Notes under the pieces: generated by a model | Databases searched by the model: none | What the model was told of the DNA's origin: nothing | Seen by the model: only the letters and a program-made list of their open reading frames with translations | DNA from: a virus | Direction: 5' to 3' (one strand) | DNA length: 64,000 nucleotides | IMG/VR virus record: IMGVR_UViG_3300024264_001555 | Span: 1 to 64,000 of that record | In this document: positions 50,958 through 61,600 of the stretch, one piece after another | How positions within the stretch are numbered: position 1 is the first letter of the stretch | Layout: the number at the start of each line of letters is the position of its first letter | Translations under genes and position numbers: made by a program

Positions 50958-52919
50958 TCACGGAAGTACGTTGGTACGGAGCCACGTCCATGCATTTGTT
51001 TGTACTTCAAATTCCATTATTGCCCTATCCGGAATAAATCCTGCTGTAGCAGATACTGGTAAGAACTCAATATCTTGTACTACTGATTCGTCACTTAGAT
51101 TTCCATCCTTGTCTACAGCAATATAAGATTTACGAACAGCACTAATTTGAGGACCGCCCGGATTATCCGGATCATCAACTAATTGATCAACGTCAATGTT
51201 TGTAACTGTAGTATTAACATAGTTTGTACAATAAACCTTAGCAAAGGTACCTTCTTCTTTATCAGCAGCACTATAAAGTTGTTCTAATATTGCTTTAACG
51301 TTATTGTACGGTCCGTTGGCAGCAAAGTTTGATTCAGGATCTGCATAACCTGTTACATCTAGAGATGTAACTAATGGCTCTGCTTTTATTTCTGCATCTA
51401 CATACTGCTTAGTAACTACTGCACTGTCTGTAGTTTCTGTAAGAGTATCTCTTGCAGCTACCCGTGGACTTATTGGCGTTGATACACCCGTAATTAATTT
51501 GTTGTTAACTGTAATAGTACCATTAGATACTATGCTTAGAGGACTTGTTGTAGTCATTGTAGAATTTAAAAAGTTAAATTGATCTACATTTAAGTATTGT
51601 AATGTACCAACACGTATTAATCCGTCTGCATATAAAACAGAATTATGTAATCTGTCATCAGATAGTTTTGTTATGTTGTTAATTTTATAAGCTAAACCTG
51701 TTTCTAAATCAAAGTTTTGATCAACAGTCCAGTTTTGAGTAGTGTTTGACCAATATATTGTTTTATCGCCGTCGGTTGATTTTAAAGTAACACCACCTAA
51801 ATCTGCAACAGTGTCGTTGCCTGCTGGAAGTCCCGCAGCGTCTATTGATAATTCAATGTTTTTGTCTTCAACTTGTAATGTTTCTGTTTGAAGAAAAGTA
51901 CTATCACCCTTTACAGTTAAGTTTCCGTCAACTGTTAGCTCTCCACTTATTCTAGCATCGGTATTAACGTCAAATCCAAATGCTGGAGTATTTGTAAGAA
52001 TACCTACACGCTTTACCGCAGATTTAACATAAAATACATTATCATAGTTACTACCACGTTTTGTTCGAATAACAAAATCTTTATTACCTTGCTGTGACTC
52101 GAGCGTAGTAATATCGCCAGTGTCTACACGTAATGCAGCATAAACATTATCGTTTTTACCAACGGTTAGTCCACGCTCGTCTTTAACTGCAAGAGATCCA
52201 CTTGTGCTAGTGTCACTGTCAGTTTTCATAAAGTTAGCATCTGTAAATGCTTCGCCGCCAGCACTAATCAATGACTGTGTACTCTTTGCAGTACCCTGCC
52301 ATACAAAATCAGCACTAACAGGATTAAATCCTGTTTTAATCAATTGTCTTTTAGGAATATTTGTATCATCAATATCTATTGGGAATCCAGTAATGTTAAG
52401 CGACGGTCTAAATTCTGTTCTAGAATATATTCCTGTTAACAATCCACCTATGTACATATATAAAACTGTTTGGTCTTGGCCTGTTTCGTCAATAATAGTT
52501 GCAGCTTCTACAATTGTTTTGCCCTGTTGCGCACTGTACTGCGGGCCAACTAATACAATATCTTCGCCGTCGTAAAAGTAAAGTTTATTATTGAAACTAT
52601 CAATCCAAATGTCACCTGTTACAAGATTAGGCTGTGTCTGACTGACTAATGCTCCAGATGCTGTCTTAAATGTTTCTCCTGTATATACCTTTAATCTTTC
52701 TTCAGCAGTATCATACCATAATTGTCCTACAAGAGGAGCTCCTGGAGCACTTGACTTGGCAAAGTTTTCCATGACTTTGACAAAATTTTCATTAACTAAT
52801 TCGCCAAACCCTTTATAATTACGTCCTATAAGAGTTATATCAGTTGACGTAGTGTCAATTTGTCCATCTACTAGATCTACTAACAATTCTCCATTTGTTT
52901 TGTTAATTTTATAACTCAT
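50958..52919 (-). CDS. tail fibre protein, shared N-terminal domain
   Basis: A 653-residue protein. It has the same N-terminal module as its neighbours (GxNYKGFGELVNENFVKVMENFA, VGQLWYDTAEE), then a distinct beta-rich body with repeated 'GDLT' and 'VDGNLTVKGDSTFLQ' turns. No collar domain. The ATG overlaps the stop of the preceding gene as TAATG. Confidence 0.78.
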   Translation of the reverse strand: MSYKINKTNGELLVDLVDGQIDTTSTDITLIGRNYKGFGELVNENFVKVMENFAKSSAPGAPLVGQLWYDTAEERLKVYTGETFKTASGALVSQTQPNLVTGDIWIDSFNNKLYFYDGEDIVLVGPQYSAQQGKTIVEAATIIDETGQDQTVLYMYIGGLLTGIYSRTEFRPSLNITGFPIDIDDTNIPKRQLIKTGFNPVSADFVWQGTAKSTQSLISAGGEAFTDANFMKTDSDTSTSGSLAVKDERGLTVGKNDNVYAALRVDTGDITTLESQQGNKDFVIRTKRGSNYDNVFYVKSAVKRVGILTNTPAFGFDVNTDARISGELTVDGNLTVKGDSTFLQTETLQVEDKNIELSIDAAGLPAGNDTVADLGGVTLKSTDGDKTIYWSNTTQNWTVDQNFDLETGLAYKINNITKLSDDRLHNSVLYADGLIRVGTLQYLNVDQFNFLNSTMTTTSPLSIVSNGTITVNNKLITGVSTPISPRVAARDTLTETTDSAVVTKQYVDAEIKAEPLVTSLDVTGYADPESNFAANGPYNNVKAILEQLYSAADKEEGTFAKVYCTNYVNTTVTNIDVDQLVDDPDNPGGPQISAVRKSYIAVDKDGNLSDESVVQDIEFLPVSATAGFIPDRAIMEFEVQTNAWTWLRTNVLP

Positions 52920-55012
52920 TATTCTCTTCCGCCGTAAATAATATAATTTATTGTCACTGTCGGTGGCATAATATTAAGTGGCGCAGTATCTGCTCCTCTT
53001 CTATCTTGTATGCCGCCTGAATTAGGTATACGCTGTGCATTACCATCGCCTACACCAGAAGTTTCTTCTGCTACTCCGTCAACTGTTGTGTCTCGACGAT
53101 CTTGATATGCATAGTATTGGTTATTACTTCCGTCTTGCATATCGTGTTGGTGATCAGGAATTTGCGCTATGTTAAGAGTTTTGCTTTCTGCGCCGTCTCT
53201 GGCGCCTACAACATCTGCAGAATTAGCTTGCACAGTGTTTGAACTTGTGCCACCCATATTGTCTGCACCTAATGGCATTCTTCCTCGTAAATCAGGTATT
53301 GCAAAATAATTGTTTTGTACTTGAGATTCAGATTTAAAATTATAACCAATTGCTGAAAACAACGCTTGCCATTCGTCTTTGTTAATCTCTCTACCATCGC
53401 ATAACAGCCATCCTGTAGGAGCTACATTTCCACCGTAAGGAAGAATTATCCCTGGAGGGTTTCTTGGTATTGTTTTTAATAAATCACTTTTAGTAACATG
53501 TTTTAGTCCCGGACTGTCGCCTTCTTGATCGTCAAATAGTAGCAAATCGTTGCTAGCAACATCAAATTCTTGTGTTTTGCCCGAAATAAACTGGTTTGAT
53601 ATTTCAGTTCGAAACTTTTTCTGTAACGGCTGTTCTCCCACCGCCAGCGGCTCTCCGTCAACGTTTTGACCATTGTTAAAATTAGGATCTTGATAACTGC
53701 CGTCAAACTCAACAGGAACAACTGTTGATACATCGCCTTCCATAATAAATGTAGTACGCGAGGTTAATTTATCTGTTTCCGTAGACGGACCATTTACTTT
53801 ACCTGTTACTGTACCAGTAATGTCGCCAAACAGTCTGTTTGCATAAATGTGTTTATATTGATTCTGTGAGGTGCCTATATCTCGGATACTATTGTCATCG
53901 GGTACAATTTCTCGGGTAGTAAGCAAATTACTTAACTCTGTTTCGCCGCCTACATTAAGATTTAACTTAACGGCTGTGCCGCCTCTAACAATTAACGCAC
54001 CATTATTAATTGTAGTACTTTGTGTAGTTGCGTTAACATATAAATTACCACTAGACTGTACATTACCTACTACATCTAATGCTTCTTCTGGGGCTTCTGT
54101 ATTTACACCAACACGTAGATTTGAATCTACTCGTACTACTGTTCGTGTTTGATTGTTATTCCTAACACGCATGTCAATATTTGATCCGCCAATATTATGT
54201 TGAATAATACCTGCTTGCCCTTCAACACCGATTGTTAGTTCTCCGTTAACTCCATAGTTGATACCTGAGTTATTTTGAACATTAATTGGAGAATCTGTTA
54301 TGCTTAACGTGTCGCCTCTAAGAAAATTTCCTGCAGGAATAACTTGATTATTTACAATTAAGCTCTCTGCCTTTTCTGTAGTTCCAAAGAATTTAAAATT
54401 GCTAAGTCCGTCTGCATCAGTATCTCTACTAATTACGTTAAATCCAGGATTAATTACTGGAAACCCTGCAACAGTTGCTTTTGGTAAAAACGGATTATCA
54501 GATCCTGAAATTATACCTACTACTACTCCGCCTACTTCGATCCTTAATACATTGTACAGTTCATTGTCTTGTCCTACAATTTGATCTGCTCTAGCACCAG
54601 TCGACAAACCTTCACTAAATTGTGGACCAACTAAAATCCAGCCGCCGCCTGTAAATAGATATAACTGCTGATTATCTGTATCTACCCAAAGATCACCTGT
54701 TTGTGCAAAAGCAGGTGTACCAATTGACTTTGTAATTCCGCTAGCCGGAACCCAATTTGTTCCGTTATACATAAACAGTTGCTCTTCGTCAACTGAATTA
54801 TTATACCATATTTGTCCTTCTATAGGATTTGCAGGTTCTATTGTAGCAGCAAAGTTTTCTAATAGATGCAGAAAGTTTTCTGCAATAACAGCACCATAAG
54901 AAGTTGTGTTTCTTCCGGGTAGTTTTAACGTAGTTTGATCGTTAATAGTACCATCTTGTACTGTAATTGTGCCTTCTTTTGCTAGGTCAGTGTAACTAAT
55001 TGTATATGACAT
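52919..55012 (-). CDS. tail fibre with tail-collar domain
   Basis: A 697-residue protein. Shared N-terminal module (GRNTTSYGAVIAENFLHLLENFA, EGQIWYNNS), a fibre body, then a phage tail collar domain around 540-590: PPGIILPYGGNVAPTGWLLC followed by PDLRGRMPLG, and the C-terminal MPPTVTINYIIY. Collar domains occur in short tail fibres and receptor-binding tips. GAGGGG precedes the start. Confidence 0.85.
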   Translation of the reverse strand: MSYTISYTDLAKEGTITVQDGTINDQTTLKLPGRNTTSYGAVIAENFLHLLENFAATIEPANPIEGQIWYNNSVDEEQLFMYNGTNWVPASGITKSIGTPAFAQTGDLWVDTDNQQLYLFTGGGWILVGPQFSEGLSTGARADQIVGQDNELYNVLRIEVGGVVVGIISGSDNPFLPKATVAGFPVINPGFNVISRDTDADGLSNFKFFGTTEKAESLIVNNQVIPAGNFLRGDTLSITDSPINVQNNSGINYGVNGELTIGVEGQAGIIQHNIGGSNIDMRVRNNNQTRTVVRVDSNLRVGVNTEAPEEALDVVGNVQSSGNLYVNATTQSTTINNGALIVRGGTAVKLNLNVGGETELSNLLTTREIVPDDNSIRDIGTSQNQYKHIYANRLFGDITGTVTGKVNGPSTETDKLTSRTTFIMEGDVSTVVPVEFDGSYQDPNFNNGQNVDGEPLAVGEQPLQKKFRTEISNQFISGKTQEFDVASNDLLLFDDQEGDSPGLKHVTKSDLLKTIPRNPPGIILPYGGNVAPTGWLLCDGREINKDEWQALFSAIGYNFKSESQVQNNYFAIPDLRGRMPLGADNMGGTSSNTVQANSADVVGARDGAESKTLNIAQIPDHQHDMQDGSNNQYYAYQDRRDTTVDGVAEETSGVGDGNAQRIPNSGGIQDRRGADTAPLNIMPPTVTINYIIYGGRE

Positions 55013-55015
55013 CTA

Positions 55016-55630
55016 TTACCCCTCGTTAAAACCAGTTAAACTCTGTATTCTTACAGTATAGTCAATTTGTATAAGCCTATTTAAAGACTTTTGAACTGGA
55101 TGAAAAATAACATGCGTTAATAGTCTGCTAGTACCGTCTGCAGAATAACTTTTAAGTCCTAATTCGTCAAATACATATAAATTATCTGCGTTTGATGCTG
55201 TATCAAATGCGTCTTGCCCGTCTGGTTCACCGTAATCTAACAAACAAGTAACAAGTATGTCAGTGTAGTTAGTACCGCTAACATGACGTATTTCTGTTTT
55301 GTTACGTGCAGGGTCAATGTTGTTTACACTCCTGTCATCTACAACTTTTGTAAATGTTTGATTATATAAACTTGCATTTACTCCGGAGCTATTTGGAGTT
55401 AAGTATGTAATGACGCCTGTTGGATCTACTGACGTACCTCCATTACCAAAACTCATCTCGTTAATCCAGCCTTCGCCTGAGTTACTTAAACTCTCAGCAA
55501 GAGCAATACTCATATTTTCATAATGAATAGCGTTACGTTTGTTAATAAGAACTTCACCGCTTTCCGGGTCGTGAATCTTAATGTGTCCTTGCAACATTAT
55601 TCCTTGTGTGTCTTTAAAATTATCTGCCAT
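55016..55630 (-). CDS. virion structural protein (tail/baseplate-associated, probable)
   Basis: A 204-residue protein. It is beta-rich with KIHDPESGEVLINKRNAIHYEN near the start and HVIFHPVQKSLNRLIQIDYTVR near the end, the type of small protein encoded between large fibre genes in marine T4-like phages. The function is not defined. AGGAAA precedes the ATG, and a late motif lies 18 bases upstream. Confidence 0.7.
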   Translation of the reverse strand: MADNFKDTQGIMLQGHIKIHDPESGEVLINKRNAIHYENMSIALAESLSNSGEGWINEMSFGNGGTSVDPTGVITYLTPNSSGVNASLYNQTFTKVVDDRSVNNIDPARNKTEIRHVSGTNYTDILVTCLLDYGEPDGQDAFDTASNADNLYVFDELGLKSYSADGTSRLLTHVIFHPVQKSLNRLIQIDYTVRIQSLTGFNEG

Positions 55631-55647
55631 GTAAGTTTCCTGTCATA

Positions 55648-55656
55648 GTATTTATC
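55648..55656 (-). promoter_or_regulatory. late promoter motif
   Basis: GATAAATAC on the minus strand (55656-55648), identical in all nine bases to the copy at 50945-50953. It overlaps the stop of the giant gene. Confidence 0.7.
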
Positions 55657-58600
55657 GCGGTAAATTAATTGTCTTCCCACGCAAGAAAGTTGCTACTTCC
55701 GTGTTGGAATTTCCTAGTGGTTTAAACGTTAGAGGACTAGTTGTTTCAATCTCTCTCCATTCTTCGCCAAGCTTTCTAACTATAGTTAGTGTAGTTTCAG
55801 GTGCCGGTGGCGTAGTTAGACGCACATATGCTCCTTCGTTTTTATTAACTGCAAATTCAGCTTCGAGCTGTATATCGCCGTCCGGGCTAAACTGCCCACT
55901 GTTTACATCATACACTGTAACAGGATTTTTACGCAGTCTACGTCCATTTGAAAATACTTCAATGTTTAGTGCTTGCCAGTATTCTGTTGGTATCCCGCCT
56001 TCATCAAACGGTGCCTTGTACCAGTCTCCAGTTTCTGTCGGATTAGTTACAACGTCAGTAAATGCTTCAGGATTAAAATCTACTAGTATTTGCACATATG
56101 GCAAAAACTTAGGTAATACTAAACTTTCGGCAGCTCTAACAGCCGGTGCTTCTTCTCTTGGGTTATAAATTACTAAATCATATGCTCCTACAGGCATTGT
56201 CTCTGTATGGAATTGAATTTCAGTATCTGTACTTGATACCTTTTCTAGCTCTCTCGAAATTCCTTCTGCATCCTGCATAAACACCTGTACACCTGATCTA
56301 AAACCGCTACCAGTAACTGTTGCAATTTGTTCGTATACGTCTGCAACTCTTACCGGAAACACTGTATTATTGTTAAAGTCATATGTAATAGTATCAACAA
56401 CAATTTCAGATTCAGTGTCCGGATAATAGGTAGTCATATCTGTGTATTTTCCAGAAGTAACACTAAACCGATCCTCTTCATCTTTATAAGGAATAACACT
56501 ATCGATTCCCTGATTATACATTGTTGTACCAGCAATATAAATGTCTTTAACTCCAGTTCCCATTGTTCCTCTACGAAGCTGTTTTAAAATATTGTCTTCT
56601 CTGCGGAAATATTCAATTCGTTCTCCGTCGATGAAAATTACGCCTGGATACTTACTGTTAGCAGTTGGCTGAGGTAAATTTTCATAGCCTTCGCTTACTT
56701 CAATAGTCCTGTCGTACCAATGTAGAGGACTTGTTATTGTAAATTCATCCTCGCTTGACAAGCGTAAATAAGTAGTTCTGTTTAACATATCTTTAAACTG
56801 TCTCCAGCCAATTCTATTACTTACAGATGGTGCAGCAAAGTGTATGATATCTACAATGTCGTAATCATTTAGTGTTGTAACAAATCGAATACGTTTTTTG
56901 TCTTCTAACAAAATATAATCAGCAGTCGGTATTAGCCACTTGCCATTAACATTAATCCATACATAGTCTACACTCACTGCTTGTTTACGCAAGTCAATCA
57001 AATTATTTTTAAGTAAACGAGAATCGTAATAGCCAGGAGTACCAACTGTCATTTGAGTACGTTCTACTACATTGTATTTTTCACGTTCAATACCTAAACC
57101 GTCATGATTAGTAAATTGATAAACCTTAATAATATCTCCTGATTCGAAAGTTTCATCAAAGTATATTATAGCAGGTACCGGAACTAGTTCTGTAATAATT
57201 GTTGTAGAGCTATTGTAATCTCTGCCACCGTTATTAACAATAACACTTTGTATTGATCCTAATTCATCTACAGTAATTTCAAGTTCTGCTCCTGTACCAG
57301 TATCAGATTTAGCAGAAATTCCTGAAGAAGCATTATAGCCGCGTCCGCTATCAACGATAGTAACTTCTGTTATTACGCCATCTTCGATTACTGGAGTAAG
57401 TATTGCTGCTGTTTGTTTTCCGCTTGTGTCAACAAAATCGTTATCTGTATCAAAATACCCAAATCTATATTCTCCTGTCGAAAGTATAAACACTTTTAGT
57501 TCATCTCCGGCATTTGCAACGCCGCGATTTAATATAATAGTACTTCCAGGCTGCGCATCTGGACTAATCCTAGCATTAAAGCTGCCTGCGCCTTCGTATG
57601 TCCATTCTTGCAAGAATGTTAGTTCTCTATCGTTTAAGAACACTTTAAGTTCTGTTCCTTCAACTGATCCTACAGGTATTTGCCATACTTTCATTTTGTA
57701 CTGTAGTACACTTTCTTCTACAATAAATCTTTCGCTATATCCTGCATTTAGAACACGCTCATTGTTTACTGTAACAACAGTGTAATAGGACGTAGGTTGT
57801 TGTTCAAACGGCGCTCTTGATAATTCGTAACTAATAGAAGAACCATCTGCTGTAATTTCATCTATTGATATTTTGCTAAAAGTTTCAATATTTGAATCAA
57901 AAACACCATATTGTATTAGTCTGTTAGCTGGTAGAGATTCACTAAATTTAATTGCTGTTTTGCCATTATCATCAATAAGTTCAAAGGGCAATTCTACGCC
58001 GTTTACTGTTACGTATGCAGTATTTTCGCTGCTATATGAAATAGTAGTTTCATATATGTATGTACTAGCATCTGTATATGTTTCGCCGTAGTCAACTAAG
58101 TTCGTACCTCCTAAGCTCGAAGATATAATCGAAATATTATCTCCATTAGCAGGTTCAGTATAAAATACTACTTTGCTATTTGGAATATCAACTCTATACT
58201 CAGCTGGATTAACAATTATATAATTCTTCTTAACTATTACACTTTGTAAAGAGATTGGTGTTTGTGTTAAATTAAATTCTTGTGTTTGTCCATCACCTTT
58301 AAAGTTGTCAACTTCTATAACACCAGTACCGCTGTTTGGACGTTCGTAAACAGTAATATCAAGAGTATCCATTATCTGTCCTGGGACAACTTCTTCTGGA
58401 CCTTTTGAAGTAGTCGGAGTTACAAATCCGTCACCGTCAATATTAATATCTTCTGCCGATATGCCTGTTGCGGTAGTATAAGCTAAGTCGCCTCCTGTTA
58501 GTGCAGTGTCATAAGACGACCCGCTAACTTCTTGGCTTCCATCTGACGTTGCTCTGCGAATAGTAATAATATTTCCTGGAGGATTATCATTGCCGCTACC

Positions 58601-61600
58601 ATTATCTAGTTCGTCTACAACTTGGCGGAATCTAATTTCATTATCAAATACTAATGTATCAGTAACCCCATCACCGATAAGCGGCGCCATAAATGCGTAG
58701 GGATTAGATTCTACCGATGATGTTCCGTCCCAGTTGCTATCGTCGACTCTAGTACCATTAATGTAAACGTTATAAGTAACGCCACTTTCTAAAGGTTTAG
58801 CTAAATCAAATACTAAAGTTGATCCGTCTGTTTCAAAACTTTCGTCGTCGTAATTTTCATCAAAGACATCCCAGTTATCCGTATACCAGTCTCCGGTATC
58901 CCATCCTGGAGGTGCACCAAATTCAAAACTCTTAACTTCGACGCCGCCGTAATCAACACCGTCCATTAATTGACTGATATCTTTACCAATTTGCCCGTCT
59001 GTTGGGTTATAGAACAAATTGATTCTATCCTGAGCATCTAACATATTGATAGATTTTTTATAGTTTACTTCAACTACTACTTCGTTAGCTGGAGGATCAA
59101 TAAATTCAATTCTTCCATAAAATTTATCGTACCCATCTTTTCTATTAATAAGATTGTTGTACGAGTAATTACTACCAAGAACCAGCTCGCCATCAACCGT
59201 AACTTCAACAGTATTAGTTCTCATGTCCATAGGCCATTTTAAATCAAACACTGTTTTTGATCCTGTTGCAACAAAGGATTCAGTTTCATTTAGTTGTGTA
59301 ATAAAAAACTGTCCCGATATTCTGTCAAATTTAACAACAGTATGCATGCTACGTACAGGAGAATTTCCAATTACTGCATCTAACTTTGCTGGTCTGCCGC
59401 CTTCTTTTAGTGCCCCGTTAATTACAATATTAGGCTTTGAAATATAACCACTTCCGGAGTTAGTAATTATTACTTTAGACAATATTCCATTTGGCCCTAG
59501 TGATACTTTAGCCGTTGCGTCTCCTTCAATTTCAATTAATGGAGGAAATACATATCCTTCTCCCGAATCACTTATATTGATTTCAATTACTTCATATGTT
59601 AAATTAGCTAACCAAGATTGATCAATTACTGCTGTTTGTCCTGTATTAAACAGTACCCCGTTAACAACTTTAACATCTGTTGCTGTAATTGCTCCTGTAG
59701 TACTATTAAATCGCGGCGGACTATCAAAGTCAGAAATTATATTTGAAGTGTTTTCTAGTTTAGAATAAGTTGACACGTATTCTCTAATCTTAGACTTATA
59801 TGGTTTTACTTCGTTAATATAATTCTCAAAACTTGTTAAATTGTCATTTTTAAACGTTACTTTTTGTTGTAGGTCTCCAACATTATGTTGTGCCTTTATG
59901 AAGCTAGTTTTAAACGCCCAATCAACATAGCCTTGTTCTGTAAATACATATCTCAAACAAACAAAGAATAGGTTGTTAAATTCGTCTGCCAAGTCTGCAA
60001 CAAAAATATTATCCTTTAGTGCTTTTAAAATTATACGTACTTCTGCAATAGGCTGTTTATCAAAGAATTGTGTATCAAACGTTTGATTGTCAAATCCAAT
60101 TAAGCTATTATCAAAACTATACAATGTTTCTTTTAATTTAATTGTACCATTTTGTTTTCCAACTGTTTTATAATTTACAGTATAGTCAATAGTATCTTGC
60201 TCGTCAATTTTTTCTAATAAGATCCAGCCCTCGCCGCCAGCATTTAATACCTTAACGATATCGCCATTATTTGCGTCTAAGCCTTGCAAATTATATGTAA
60301 AGTCAATTAGATGATTTACTTGAGTAAACTGATCATAATCTGTGGCATACCAATCAATGTAATCCCAATAAGACTTAACGTCATATGCTTGAGATGCAAC
60401 TCTTATCCATTCGTTACTAATTCTATGATAAAGCGCCCACTGACTGTTTGCAGTTTCGTCTGAATTAACTAATACAGCGATTGGTCTAACAGATATCACT
60501 GTATTTTCGTTATAGTTATATCCTTGATTTAAAACTGCAACATTATCTATTTGTCCCAATGCGTTTAACGATATTGCAAGTTTAGCGTCTGCGCCTTGTC
60601 CTGTTATTTCGTATGTAGGAACAACTTTGTAGCTTCTTCCAGGATTTGCAATATCTACACGAACAATTCTACCATTTTCAACTATTGGAGTTAACTCTGC
60701 TGTTTGTGCTCTTGCCGAACTAACAAATTGTAAATCTACATGATTGTCAATAACAGTGTCGTATCTACCTGATGTAATTTTTGGAGCAGGATCATTATCA
60801 AATAATAACGAAGTGTCTTTTTCGTCTATGATTAAATTTTCTTTGAATATTAAATTAACACGTTCGATAACCTGCTTTAATGCTTCTGATCTATTAACAA
60901 ACATTGACTGTCTTGGTTTGTTAAGTATCCCATATTTTTCTCTTACTGACAATGTAGCATCAGGAACATTTCTGCCTTGAGAATCGTATCCAACTAAACT
61001 GTCAAAAACTTTATTAATAATAGTATCGTTAGGCACACTAGTTGACAGGCCTTCGGTTACAATTTGATATTGGTTATGAATATTAGAATACTTGTTTCCA
61101 GTAGTCCAGTATTGTATATTAAGAACAATGTCACTATCTTTTAATAGCTTCCCACAGTTGTGTAACACAAACGAAGACGAATCAGCAAAAGAAATAAATT
61201 TATATTGTTCTCCCTTAGGATCTTCAATTAACTTAGATACAGCGTTAACTGATAGTTTTCTTCCTAATATGTCAGGAACTGTTGTTTTATTCTTAACCCA
61301 ATAATAAAAATAAGTTGTAAAACTTCCTACAACAGGATCATATACTCGTCGTGAACTATATGATACACTTCCGTATTTTGTAGTTCCTGTGATGTTTTCA
61401 GCTGCACCTCGGGAAGTGATAGAAAGTTTGTCCCAATCTTCAGGAGTGTATTTACTTTCTACCCATTCGTAAACATCTATTGATGCTCCAGGATACAGTG
61501 TATTAAAGTTATTTGCTTTATATATTAAGTTGCCTTGATATACATCATAAAATTTTGCATTAGATAAATCCCACCATACTCTGCCTTTTTGTTCAGGACC

